17,815 bases of DNA from CAVWDI01 sp046259385 (GCA_046259385.1 JBJYWI010000258.1:1-17815), one strand, 5' to 3'; shown: positions 5,833 through 13,550, counted from the first letter of the stretch. Notes: a model not told the origin generated them from the letters alone. Translations and numbers: made by a program.

Positions 5833-6801
5833 ATGAGAGCAGACAGACTGCTGGCGATAGTAATGTACTTGCAGGTCAACAAGAAGATGACTGCCAAGGA
5901 GCTGTCCAGGGAACTTCAGGTTGCTGAAAGGACAATTTACCGGGATATTGTCGCTTTGAGTACAGCAGGCATTCCAGTTTACGCCACCAAAGGACCAAAA
6001 GGCGGATTCTCACTGATCGAGGAATTCAAGACTACCTTGACCGGCTTAACGGAAGACGAATTGAAAACCCTTTTCATGCTCGATTTACCTCCCCATCTGG
6101 TTCAGCTTGGATTGGATCAAAAGGCTAAGCTGGCTCTACTCAAGCTATCTGCTGCTTTACCTGGTTCAGGCACACCTCAGATTAATTTTCTGGACAGGAA
6201 ATTCCTCATAGACCCATATCCCTGGTACCGGAGAGTCACTCAGCATCCGATTTTACAGGCGGTTCACAATGCGCTTTGGTATAACCAAAGGTTGAAAATT
6301 GTTTACCAATTCCCCTTCAATGTTACCCGAGAATGGGTGCTTGAACCGCACGGCTTGGTAGCCAAAGAGGACGGATGGTACCTTGTATGCAGGAGAATTG
6401 GAGAGAGTATGCGGGTACTGCAAATTTCCCGTTTTCTTGAAGCGCATATTTTGGACGAAACATTTTCGCGCATTCAGGCTTTCAACCTGGAAATGTTCTG
6501 GCAAGAATGGCGCCTGGATTATGAAAGGAAGCACCAGTCATATCCCGTTTGTATGTTGGTAAAAGGTGGATATACACCGGATTTCTTAAAAGATAAGCAG
6601 GTTATAGATATAGTAGATGATTCACTAAAAAGCAAGACGGGATGGAAAAAGTTAAAGGTTTATTTTAATAATTTGCATGACGCCAGGAAAACTATTCTGG
6701 GATACGGGAATGCTGTAGAGGTGATTGAACCCGAATCCCTCCGTCTGAGCATCATGGATCATGCACAACAGGTTTTGAACCAGTACAAATCCAAGCATTA
6801 A
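5833..6801 (+). CDS. YafY-type HTH/WYL-domain transcriptional regulator
   Basis: A 322-residue regulator with an N-terminal winged helix-turn-helix (about 1-60; recognition helix around AERTIYRDIVAL, wing GPKGGFSL), a helical linker, and a WYL domain (about 140-215). The WYL domain contains RLKIVYQF, REWVLEPHGLVAKEDGWYLV and RVLQISRF. A C-terminal WCX-like extension follows. WYL domains sense ligands such as nucleotides, single-stranded DNA or small metabolites; the ligand here is unknown. The length is normal for the family. The gene is divergent from the GyrI-like gene and shares an inverted-repeat operator and a promoter whose -35 overlaps it, so autoregulation and control of the neighbour are likely. 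The ribosome binding site is weak (a distant TTGAG). The ORF is complete. Confidence 0.93.
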   Translation: MRADRLLAIVMYLQVNKKMTAKELSRELQVAERTIYRDIVALSTAGIPVYATKGPKGGFSLIEEFKTTLTGLTEDELKTLFMLDLPPHLVQLGLDQKAKLALLKLSAALPGSGTPQINFLDRKFLIDPYPWYRRVTQHPILQAVHNALWYNQRLKIVYQFPFNVTREWVLEPHGLVAKEDGWYLVCRRIGESMRVLQISRFLEAHILDETFSRIQAFNLEMFWQEWRLDYERKHQSYPVCMLVKGGYTPDFLKDKQVIDIVDDSLKSKTGWKKLKVYFNNLHDARKTILGYGNAVEVIEPESLRLSIMDHAQQVLNQYKSKH

Positions 6802-6822
6802 AATGATATTACTGCTGCCGTG

Positions 6823-6834
6823 GACCTGCAGGTC
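6823..6834. repeat. 12-base perfect palindrome between convergent genes
   Basis: GACCTGCAGGTC lies in the 84-base gap between the convergent WYL and GNAT genes. It has no loop and no T tract, so it is not a recognisable terminator. Its meaning is unknown. Confidence 0.4.
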
Positions 6835-6885
6835 AGATTACACCAACAAGGGTTACAAAAGCTAGAGCAATAATTTTCCTCATTT

Positions 6886-7422
6886 TTACCAATACTCAGG
6901 CTTATTTAATGCTCTCACGCAAGATGGCTTGCCTGCTATTGGTTCAATTGAATTACTAATAAGTGATTGTCCTAACCAACCTTCTGGATAGGTAAGTCCT
7001 ACAGGCGCTTTTATTGTCTCTTCGTCTACAGGAGTGAAACCAGCCTTTGAGTAGAAATTTGGATCTCCATAGGTCATAACTAACTCGACTCCTTCGTCTT
7101 TCAATCTTTTAATTCCATGATTGATCAATTTTTGGCCAATTCCTTTCCCCTGGAGGGCAGGCTGTACAGCAACCGGAGATAAGATAAATGCGCGGATACC
7201 GCTTTCAAAAGTTAAGCGGCTGAAGAATACACAACCAATAATTCTTTCATTTTCAACAGCGACAAATCCATAAAGGTCTTCCTTGTCCGTCTCCGTCATT
7301 AGTTCATAAGCCAGGTTCCCAACGAGAATACCTTCAGATTGACCTTCCGAGTCTGAAAATGCCTCCGTAAAAAGATTTTTTATTTCTTCAGTTTGGTCTG
7401 GGCTGTACATTAATAGATACAT
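6886..7422 (-). CDS. GNAT family N-acetyltransferase
   Basis: A 178-residue cytosolic acetyl-CoA-dependent acyltransferase of the GNAT fold, YhbS-like in layout. Strand LYGFVAVENERIIGCVFFS leads to the acetyl-CoA-binding motif A, LSPVAVQPALQGKGIGQKLI, where QGKGIG (91-96) is the pyrophosphate-binding loop. DPNFYSKAGF (120-129) is the typical motif B ending, in which the Tyr is often the general acid. The acceptor substrate cannot be told from the sequence. The start at 7422 has AAGGA seven bases upstream, and a second in-frame Met lies four codons later. The gene converges on the WYL regulator gene. The 457 bases upstream of it are non-coding and hold a repeat array. Confidence 0.9.
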   Translation of the reverse strand: MYLLMYSPDQTEEIKNLFTEAFSDSEGQSEGILVGNLAYELMTETDKEDLYGFVAVENERIIGCVFFSRLTFESGIRAFILSPVAVQPALQGKGIGQKLINHGIKRLKDEGVELVMTYGDPNFYSKAGFTPVDEETIKAPVGLTYPEGWLGQSLISNSIEPIAGKPSCVRALNKPEYW

Positions 7423-7879
7423 TCATTTTCCTTTTTCTGATTTCGCTGATGTAATATAGTTTTTTAGCCCACCAACTGGTTGATAATCCTAAAACTTAAT
7501 ACGCGAAATCAAGGAAACACATTTTTTACAAATTAATATAGGATTTAATTACGGTTAAAGTGAACTGCCTTAAGCAATCCGGTTTTCCTTTCTGATAATG
7601 GATTGTATCAAAATCTCGAGACCACTTTTCCTAAACCACACCTTGTACGTTCTTGTCTTTAACCCAGGTGCAACGCATTATAAAAATGCATCGCACCATG
7701 AGGGTAGTGAGATACACCTTTGAGGTGCGTTGCACTTTAATAATTTAGTCGTAACCAGGTGCAACGCACTTGTTAAGTGCATCGCACCAGATCGATAAAG
7801 TGCGAAACACCTTTAAGGAATAACACATTCCATAATCAGGTAAAATTTCCATAAGAAACAATTTACAAAAGGAATATTT
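7423..7879. other. Intergenic region with repeat array and GH13 5' region
   Basis: The first 240 bases are AT-rich with no gene; they should hold the GNAT promoter, read leftward. A loose CAATCC/GGATTG inverted repeat lies near 7577-7607. The palindromic array occupies 7667-7827. The last 50 bases carry a TAAAAT-like -10 candidate near 7843 and AAAAGGAA seven bases before the GH13 start. Confidence 0.6.
7667..7827. repeat. Array of four REP-like palindromes (A-B-A-B')
   Basis: Units are A1 (7667-7697), B (7707-7735), A2 (7758-7788) and a decayed B' (7800-7827, starting GTGCGAAACACC). The A units start GGTGCAACGCA and end TGCATCGCACC. A2 has changed both sides of its stem together (ACGCACTT/AAGTGCAT), so pairing is preserved. 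The B-spacer-A2 part is a diverged copy of 1001-1083. The arms share sequence but the loops differ, as expected for hairpins under structural selection or for mobile REPIN-type elements. Spacing is irregular, so this is not a CRISPR array. Confidence 0.8.
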
Positions 7880-9484
7880 ATGAAAAATAATTCTCCCTGG
7901 TGGAAGCTCGGCGTTTTTTACCAGATATACCCGCGCAGCTTTATGGACAGCAACGGCGACGGGGTCGGCGACCTGCAGGGCATCCTGGACAGGCTAGACT
8001 ATATCGTCAAACTGGGTGTGGATGCAATCTGGATCTCGCCCATATTCCCCTCCCCGATGGCGGATTTCGGCTATGACGTGTCGGACTACACCGGCATCGA
8101 TCCAATTTTCGGGGACATGGATACCTTTGACCGCTTGTTGGCAGAAGCCCACCGGCGCGGGCTGCGGATCGTGCTCGATTACGTGCCCAACCACAGCTCG
8201 ATCGAGCATCCCTGGTTCCGCGAATCGCGCTCCTCCCGTGAGAACCCAAAGCGAGACTGGTACATCTGGAAGGATCCTTCCCCACATGGGGGGCCGCCCA
8301 ACAACTGGGAGGCGGTGACCGGCGGGAGCGCCTGGAACTGGGATGAGAACACCGGGCAGTACTACCTTTCCCAGTTCATCAAGGACGAACCCGACCTGAA
8401 CTGGCGCAACCCCGAGGTTGTAGAATCGATGGAAAATGTGCTCCATTTCTGGCTGCGCAAGGGTGTAGACGGCTTCCGGATGGACATGCTGCCGCACCTT
8501 GTAGAACACCCCGATTTTCCCGATAATCCGCCCATTCCAGACGATCATCCATACAAACTCATTGGCCAGAGGCTTGACCAGGTCTACACCGTCGACCAGC
8601 CCGAAACCCATGCAATTGTGCGCCAGTTCCGGAAAATTTGCGATAGCTATGATGGCGAACGGGTAATTATCGGCGAGACCCCCCTGTTTGACATGCAGAA
8701 ACTTGCCAGCTACTATGGGAAAAACCTGGATGAGGTCCATATCCCGTTTAATTTCAAACTGCTGCTGACAGGCTGGGATTCAGGGGAGATGAAAGCCGTC
8801 CTGGAGGAATACTACGCTGTAATCCCGGAAGGAGCAGCCCCGAGCATCGTGTTCGGCAACCACGACTTCGCCCGCATCGCCACCAAATTCAGGAAAGAAA
8901 ACCTGCGCTCGGCGTCAGTTCTGCTACTGACTTTGTGGGGCGTACCCACCATGTACTACGGGGATGAGATCGGGATGGAGAATGCGGAAATTCCGCCTGA
9001 CCGGCTGCAGGACCCCTGGGCGGACCCGGAAAAGGGCACCGGGCGCGACCCGGAGCGCACACCCATGCAGTGGAACAGCTCGCCCAACGCCGGATTCTCG
9101 CCCCCCGGGGTAAAAACCTGGCTGCCAATCGCGGATAATTTCCGCTCGGTCAATGTCGCCGACCAGGAGCGCGACCCGGATTCAAATTTGAACTTTTACC
9201 GCCGCTTGCTGGAACTGCGAGGCGAATATCAAGCGCTGCATGAGGGCGGATTCGAATTTTTCGACTCGGTCCCTAAAGGGATGCTTGCTTACAAACGAAA
9301 GTCGGGTGAGAAGCGCGTGCTGGTTCTGGTCAATTTCGAAAGCAAGGCCCACCAACTTGACCTGAGCGCGCTGGGTTCGGACGCCAGAATCCTACTCTCA
9401 ACAGTATCCGGGAAACAGGATCAAGTCGATTTATCCCGGCTGGGACTGGGCCCAAACCAGAGCCTGATCCTGCTGCTCGAATAG
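7880..9484 (+). CDS. GH13 alpha-glucosidase (oligo-1,6-glucosidase/alpha-amylase family)
   Basis: A 534-residue retaining glycoside hydrolase that should release or transfer glucose from alpha-linked oligosaccharides. No signal peptide is visible, so it is probably cytosolic. The (beta/alpha)8 barrel carries all family regions: DYVPNH (100-105), EPDLN (170-174; often QPDLN), GFRMD with nucleophile Asp202, IGET with acid/base Glu266, and GNHD with Asp329. The insertion around residues 120-165 is typical of alpha-glucosidases. NGDGVGDLQG near residue 25 resembles the calcium-binding loop of the oligo-1,6-glucosidase group. A beta-sandwich domain C ends the protein. AAAAGGAA seven bases upstream supports the start. 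The gene is clearly GC-richer than the DNA to its left and sits alone, with no sugar transporter nearby. Substrate linkage (1,4, 1,6 or trehalose-like) cannot be fixed. Confidence 0.95.
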   Translation: MKNNSPWWKLGVFYQIYPRSFMDSNGDGVGDLQGILDRLDYIVKLGVDAIWISPIFPSPMADFGYDVSDYTGIDPIFGDMDTFDRLLAEAHRRGLRIVLDYVPNHSSIEHPWFRESRSSRENPKRDWYIWKDPSPHGGPPNNWEAVTGGSAWNWDENTGQYYLSQFIKDEPDLNWRNPEVVESMENVLHFWLRKGVDGFRMDMLPHLVEHPDFPDNPPIPDDHPYKLIGQRLDQVYTVDQPETHAIVRQFRKICDSYDGERVIIGETPLFDMQKLASYYGKNLDEVHIPFNFKLLLTGWDSGEMKAVLEEYYAVIPEGAAPSIVFGNHDFARIATKFRKENLRSASVLLLTLWGVPTMYYGDEIGMENAEIPPDRLQDPWADPEKGTGRDPERTPMQWNSSPNAGFSPPGVKTWLPIADNFRSVNVADQERDPDSNLNFYRRLLELRGEYQALHEGGFEFFDSVPKGMLAYKRKSGEKRVLVLVNFESKAHQLDLSALGSDARILLSTVSGKQDQVDLSRLGLGPNQSLILLLE

Positions 9485-9564
9485 CGACCGGGAGCAATTT
9501 TAGCGAAAACCAGCATGTAGTAACAATTGCAGGGCAGGGAAATCCTGTGTCGGTGTAAGCCCGC

Positions 9565-9951
9565 TCAGATGGTGTGGCCCCCCTCACTAAACTCTGCAAG
9601 TTCAACCAGATTCCCTCCTGGGTCGTAAAAGTACACCCAGCGGGTACCCGTGCTTTCGTGAATTCCCCCGATCAGGTTGACACCGTGGGCACGCAAGCCT
9701 TCCACAGACCGCTCGATATCCTCCACTGCGAACGTTAGTGTCGGGAAAAATGCCCCCGAACCTTGTTCGACTTTTTCTGGTTGCCCTTCCACGATCACCA
9801 GGACCAATCCTCCAAGGTCAAACGCGATCCTGTGTCCGTGCTCCGGTATCAGGCGTAAACCAAACACGTCCCGGTAAAAATGGGCTACGGCAAGGACATC
9901 AGGAGCTTTAATGCTGATTACCGCCAACCGTTCAGTCTTTATCGCTTCCAT
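9565..9951 (-). CDS. VOC superfamily protein (glyoxalase/bleomycin resistance/dioxygenase fold)
   Basis: A 128-residue protein with two beta-alpha-beta-beta-beta modules: VISIKAPDVLAVAHFYRDVF with GLRLI, then TLTFAVEDIERSVEGLRAHG leading to the closing YFYDPGGNLVELAE. Glu117 of the last motif is the usual metal ligand. The activity (lyase, isomerase, dioxygenase or antibiotic binding) cannot be deduced. It starts one base after the stop of the DUF1622 gene (TGA-A-ATG), so the two are almost certainly translated from one transcript with coupling. No independent ribosome binding site is strong. A glyoxalase-type function would fit a cell that makes methylglyoxal (mgsA is about 7.3 kb away), but that link is speculation. 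Confidence 0.88.
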   Translation of the reverse strand: MEAIKTERLAVISIKAPDVLAVAHFYRDVFGLRLIPEHGHRIAFDLGGLVLVIVEGQPEKVEQGSGAFFPTLTFAVEDIERSVEGLRAHGVNLIGGIHESTGTRWVYFYDPGGNLVELAEFSEGGHTI

Positions 9952-9952
9952 T

Positions 9953-10351
9953 TCACTTATCTGTACCCCTCTGTCTGACCGATGCCCAAGGCCAGGTGCC
10001 CTCGATCTCGACGATCAGCGCCCAGCCCAGAAATGTTCGGATTAACACCAGCAGCCCCAACGTGATGACACTCTCAAGGGTTGCCTCCAGCGCAACCGTG
10101 CGGACGATATCCGCAGCAACAAGTATTTCAAGTCCAAGAAGCAGCGACTGGCTGAGTGATAATTTCAATTCATGGTACCGCGATCCAGGTTCGTGATCCT
10201 GGATCGCTTTTTTTGTATACCTGGTCATGGCATAGAATATCGCCACCCCGATGACCAAAATCGCTATGATTTCGATCGCCAGGGCGGCATATTCAATGTA
10301 TTCCAATATCAGGGTTCCGCCGGGCACAGCGGCGATAATACTCTTCAGCAT
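9953..10351 (-). CDS. DUF1622 family membrane protein
   Basis: A small integral membrane protein of unknown function with three hydrophobic helices: LILEYIEYAALAIEIIAILV running into VIGVAIFYAM, SLLLGLEILVAADIVRTVAL, and VITLGLLVLIRTFLGWALIV. The conserved LEIL-AADI-RT and IRTFLGWAL patterns are what I associate with DUF1622. The ATG at 10351 (132 residues) is chosen because GAGGAG lies seven bases before it; an in-frame TTG at 10366 would add five residues without such a site. An extended -10 promoter lies about 45 bases upstream. It is the first gene of a two-gene unit with the VOC gene, separated by a single base. A terminator-shaped hairpin of opposite orientation is embedded in its coding sequence at 10180-10214. 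Confidence 0.88.
   Translation of the reverse strand: MLKSIIAAVPGGTLILEYIEYAALAIEIIAILVIGVAIFYAMTRYTKKAIQDHEPGSRYHELKLSLSQSLLLGLEILVAADIVRTVALEATLESVITLGLLVLIRTFLGWALIVEIEGTWPWASVRQRGTDK
10180..10214 (+). terminator. Perfect terminator-like hairpin, antisense inside the DUF1622 gene
   Basis: GCGATCCAGG and CCTGGATCGC form a perfect 10-bp stem with an 8-base loop, directly followed on + by seven T. This is the textbook shape of an intrinsic terminator for + strand transcription. It lies wholly within the minus-strand coding sequence (residues KKAIQDHEPGSRY). It would stop antisense RNA or read-through from the GH13 gene side, if it acts at all. Confidence 0.5.
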
Positions 10352-10636
10352 GAAGGTACTCCTCAAGCGAAATCATTCTTAAAAAATTGGGTATTAAATT
10401 ATAGCACACCAGAGCAGGTTCCAAACCCTCCCTGAACCAGCATGCGCCGGCGCAGTTCAAAGGACCGCCAGAATACTCCCCAGAATACTCGCCAGCAACA
10501 GTGAAAGGGTTATTCCAGCCAGGACAAGGCACCTTTATATTATCTTCCGCCGGTTGGGTTTCCCCCCTTAAAAAAGGACTCTTAATGATGCCCACGAACT
10601 TTTATCTATCTGGTGCGCCAAAAAATTATTAGTTGA
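10352..10636. other. Intergenic region with promoter, tandem 12-mer and palindrome
   Basis: This is the gap between the small membrane protein gene and the DUF1622 gene, both on minus. Besides the promoter it contains a perfect palindrome TGCGCCGGCGCA (10443-10454) with flanking GAAC/GTTC arms. It also has a 12-base tandem repeat, CCAGAATACTCC/CCAGAATACTCG (10468-10491). The open frame across this stretch on minus looks accidental. Confidence 0.5.
10398..10425 (-). promoter_or_regulatory. Extended -10 promoter for the DUF1622-VOC unit
   Basis: On minus, TGC directly precedes TATAAT (10398-10403), an extended -10 element. A TTGGAA/TTTGGA-like -35 lies 15-16 bases further upstream. Transcription would start about 40 bases before the ATG at 10351. 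Confidence 0.55.
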
Positions 10637-11011
10637 TCAGAACCAGCTGAATGTCCCACCGAAGTAAAGGATGGCAAAGATCAGACCGTTTATTATCAGA
10701 CCGAAAACGGTGTCTGGAAGACCCAGCAGGCATAAAACAGCCGAGGCGGCTGTCGTCCATAGTGTCAGGCTCAACCACCAGGGAGCCGAAACAAGCAGAC
10801 CTACCCCGGCCGCGATAAAAGCGACCATCACCAGCAGCCAGACCACCCCCAGCAGGCGGATGCCGATCCTTCCAATCTCAAACCTTCCCCACAATACCCT
10901 GGTGGTGTACTTGAGCGTATCGATCTTCATGATTTCGAAGAAGATCAGGAACCCCAATATGTGCACCAGCCCGTGCACAATTAACAGAGCTGACATAAGA
11001 AATTTAATCAT
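10637..11011 (-). CDS. Small membrane protein of unknown function, 124 residues
   Basis: Not recognised beyond being an integral membrane protein. Hydrophobic segments lie at about 3-27 (MSALLIVHGLVHILGFLIFF), 50-75 (RLLGVVWLLVMVAFIAAGVG), 77-96 and 99-120. The opening, with HGLVHILGF inside the first helix, recurs in small uncharacterised four-helix proteins of soil and sludge bacteria. No catalytic motif is visible. GGGAGG seven bases before the ATG supports the start. It lies 98 bases downstream of the MFS gene on the same strand and may be co-transcribed with it. Confidence 0.8.
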   Translation of the reverse strand: MIKFLMSALLIVHGLVHILGFLIFFEIMKIDTLKYTTRVLWGRFEIGRIGIRLLGVVWLLVMVAFIAAGVGLLVSAPWWLSLTLWTTAASAVLCLLGLPDTVFGLIINGLIFAILYFGGTFSWF

Positions 11012-11109
11012 AACGGCGCCTCCCTTCCATGGTCATAAGAATACTCGCAGCGAATACCCTGTTCAATTCTACGTAAAAAAGCTTACCTGGTTTCGTGAGG
11101 AGATTCAAT

Positions 11110-12261
11110 TCAGATAACCCGCAACCTTCTCAATCTAAAAACGATCCCGGTCGCGACTAGCAGCAAGGCGCATCCAAGGGAAAGGGCAACAACCAAGCCC
11201 AGGTTATCAATCACGAAACCGGTCAGGGCATACCCTAGGATGCCCCCGACCCAGATAGTGCTGTTAAAAACGGACATCGCCCTCCCCAACGATCGGGCTG
11301 GAACCATATCGGTGACCAAGGCCGCTCCCAGACCTGCGTTCAGGGAGATCATGATTGTAACCGCAATAGATGCAAATAAAAACCCGCTGAAAGAGTTGAA
11401 CAAGCCGAGTGCAGCCAAGCCCAGGACACCGCACAGGTAACCGCCAACCAGAAACGGACCCCGTCCAATCCGGTCTGAATACCTTCCGATCACAGGCGGC
11501 AGCGGCAGCGTCAGTAAACTCGCAATTCCACCAATCGCGGTTATACCGGTCGCTGAAAAGTTGAGCTCATCCATAATAAGCGAACGCGCCAGCAAGGCAA
11601 TAAAAAGGGAGATCCCGGCGGACAAGCTGGCGAGAAGCACCAAGTAATACCCACTCGTTTTTTTGAATCCCGGTTCCTTAATTTCCTTATTCATCGAACT
11701 GGCTTCAGAGATGTCCCTGTCACGGACTAGTATGGCGGTCAGTGGCCAGATGATGCAGATAATGCCCAGGGCACGAAACATGGCAGCGTAACCCCAATTG
11801 TCCACCACCGGTCCGGTGAAGAAGCCGCCGGTGATCGACCCGATCGAAGCAGTCAGGACCAGCAACCCGAACACCTGGCCGCGCTCACCTTTTCCGGAGA
11901 AAATACCTGCTAGGATTGTCACCAGGGAGGTTCCAGTACCCGCCAGAATGAAAAAGACGCCCGAGTACAAAACCAGTCCAGCCATATCAACCACCGTGCC
12001 CATGATCCAGACAAACGGCGCTGCAATCACACCGCTCAGGATCAGCATTTCCCTGCGGCGCTGGATCCGGTCTGAAAACCAGCCTGCTGAAAGCGTACCC
12101 AGCAGCAGCATGGCATAAGAAAAAGCCAGGTAAAATCCGGCTGTTGTCTGGGAGGCTCCCAAATCAATCGCATATAACGGAAGCAGTGGGATCAAACCAT
12201 TGGCGATTGTCCACGGCACCAGGCTGCAAACGAATAAAGCAGTTATGTGTCTTGTGGCCAT
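11110..12261 (-). CDS. Major facilitator superfamily transporter
   Basis: A 383-residue, about 12-helix secondary transporter in the inner membrane. The cytoplasmic loop between helices 2 and 3 carries the MFS motif A (GWFSDRIQRRR, 60-70). A matching loop recurs in the second half (IGRYSDRIGRGPF). The central loop RDRDISEASSMNKEIKEPG separates the six-helix halves. Length and lack of extra domains fit the drug/metabolite exporter type, but the substrate cannot be told. The ATG at 12261 has only a very close GGAG. The gene appears complete. Downstream on the same strand is the 124-residue membrane protein. An interspersed palindromic repeat lies upstream between this gene and the GltD-like gene. 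Confidence 0.92.
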   Translation of the reverse strand: MATRHITALFVCSLVPWTIANGLIPLLPLYAIDLGASQTTAGFYLAFSYAMLLLGTLSAGWFSDRIQRRREMLILSGVIAAPFVWIMGTVVDMAGLVLYSGVFFILAGTGTSLVTILAGIFSGKGERGQVFGLLVLTASIGSITGGFFTGPVVDNWGYAAMFRALGIICIIWPLTAILVRDRDISEASSMNKEIKEPGFKKTSGYYLVLLASLSAGISLFIALLARSLIMDELNFSATGITAIGGIASLLTLPLPPVIGRYSDRIGRGPFLVGGYLCGVLGLAALGLFNSFSGFLFASIAVTIMISLNAGLGAALVTDMVPARSLGRAMSVFNSTIWVGGILGYALTGFVIDNLGLVVALSLGCALLLVATGIVFRLRRLRVI

Positions 12262-12341
12262 ATCTCCGGAGGTGCTATAGAATTTATTTTCCCGGGATCA
12301 GATTCCAGCACCAAACTACATAAAAGGCTATTTAAATTCAA

Positions 12342-12440
12342 GGTAACCGTCATTCTGAACAAAGTGAAGAATCTCCGATTTAGTCTAGGAGACCCTTCGC
12401 TTTACCAAAGGTATGCAACGCGCCTCTCAGGGTGATAACC
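12342..12440. repeat. GTCATTCTGA-type interspersed inverted repeat
   Basis: The left arm begins GGTAACCGTCATTCTGA and continues AAAGTGAAGAATCTCC. The right arm is GGAGACCCTTCGCTTTAC and ends TCAGGGTGATAACC. Reverse-complemented, the arms align along nearly their whole length, so the element folds into one long imperfect hairpin. Elements opening GTCATTCTGA...GAAGAATCTC are scattered in many bacterial genomes. The right arm is interrupted near 12405-12425 by a stretch containing AGGTATGCAACGC, which resembles the window's other repeat family. Confidence 0.6.
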
Positions 12441-12491
12441 TTTTGGGACAGCCTCATATTTTTTGATTCCTTAAAATCTTGCCTGTGATTT

Positions 12492-13388
12492 TTATCCTAA
12501 ATACGCATCAATTGCCCTAGCAGCCCGGCGGCCAGCTGCGACCGCAGTGACAACCAGATCCGGACCGGTGACCCCATCCCCGCCTGCATAAACGCCAGGC
12601 AGGTCTTCCCCGGGTATCTCCATCGGCGCGTCAATCTGGGCTCCCACTCCAACAAATACTGCGTCGCAACCTTCCATCTTTAGATCATCGATCGTTTTAT
12701 CTGCTCCGATTCGGGTGCTGAATTTGAAATTGACTCCGGCTCGCTTCAAATCGCCTATTCGATCTGACACAACCCACTTCGGAAGTTTGAAACCCGGGAT
12801 GCCGTAAGTCAGCCAGCCGCCCGGAGCTGGTTTCGATTCGTACACAGTGACTCTGTGACCTTTCTGCACAAGCTGCTCAGCGCAGGATAAGCCAGCTGGA
12901 CCGGCGCCAACAACAGCCACATGCCTCCCGCTGGGCTTACCCACCGGTATATTAACCTCGCCATGCATGCGTTCATATTCCATCACAAATGCTTCCAGCG
13001 GTCCGGTCTGGACAGCCGCATTCGATTTATCCTGAGCGCAGGAACCCTGACAGAGCTGTTCCTGCGGGCAAACCCGCCCGCAGATTTCAGGCATCGAGCT
13101 TGTTTCGCGGTATATCGCAGCCGCTTCCAGGAATCTGCCCTGTTCGATCATCCACATCGCCGACGGTATGTCATTGTGCAGCGGGCAGGCCAGCATGCAG
13201 GGCGCCGGGTCGGGGCACTGAACGCAGCGCGCAGCTTCCAATTTGGCGGTCTCTGCATCCATCGGGATGACTACATCCTCAAGATCGCAGAGCCGCTCTT
13301 GGACCGGACGCAGTTCAATTCCAACGCTGGGAGTACGCGCCCGCGACTTGCGATCAATTTCTAAAAAATCGCCTGATATTTTCCTCAT
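12492..13388 (-). CDS. GltD-like FAD/iron-sulfur oxidoreductase with internal deletion of the NADPH domain
   Basis: Related to the glutamate synthase small subunit and its paralogues (NADPH-dependent electron-transfer flavoproteins). Visible parts: N-terminal adapter with cysteines 55, 58, 64, 68 and 103, 107, 113, 117 for two 4Fe-4S clusters; FAD-binding VVGAGPAGLSCAEQL (GAGPAG 161-166); substrate-side GGWLTYGIPGFKLP; and the closing YAGGDGVTGPDLVVTAVAAG that completes the FAD site. Family members are usually about 450-480 residues, but this one has 298. After EIPGEDLPGVY the sequence jumps straight to AGGDGVTGP. The middle, including the GGGDTAMD-type NADPH site, is absent (roughly 150 residues), so NADPH could not bind normally. 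The ATG at 13388 is preferred because GGAGG sits ten bases upstream; the earlier ATG at 13397 abuts it. There is no large subunit (gltB) nearby. It is either a real deletion allele, a degenerate protein, or an assembly collapse. Confidence 0.85.
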   Translation of the reverse strand: MRKISGDFLEIDRKSRARTPSVGIELRPVQERLCDLEDVVIPMDAETAKLEAARCVQCPDPAPCMLACPLHNDIPSAMWMIEQGRFLEAAAIYRETSSMPEICGRVCPQEQLCQGSCAQDKSNAAVQTGPLEAFVMEYERMHGEVNIPVGKPSGRHVAVVGAGPAGLSCAEQLVQKGHRVTVYESKPAPGGWLTYGIPGFKLPKWVVSDRIGDLKRAGVNFKFSTRIGADKTIDDLKMEGCDAVFVGVGAQIDAPMEIPGEDLPGVYAGGDGVTGPDLVVTAVAAGRRAARAIDAYLG

Positions 13389-13550
13389 GAAACTCATCCC
13401 TCCGTAACAATAAAACTACCTGTAAAAAAAATTCCTGCCCTTCAAGTCCAGCCGGGCGATAATAACCAGGGTTTTTCGGCGTATTCAGTCTAAAAAGTCA
13501 TATATTTCCGAGATGCTTGTCACAAATTGAAAATTCAGCAAATCAGCCTA

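Noticed and set aside
7667..7827. Possible CRISPR array
   Set aside because: Units are palindromic, alternate in orientation, and are separated by short unequal gaps. No cas genes are nearby.
7994..8740. 248-codon open frame antisense to the GH13 gene
   Set aside because: It is a mirror frame of GC-rich coding DNA. The + frame carries every GH13 catalytic motif.
10293..10595. 100-codon minus-strand frame over the DUF1622 promoter region
   Set aside because: It overlaps the DUF1622 start and promoter. Its product is repetitive because of the 12-base tandem repeat and has no recognisable features.
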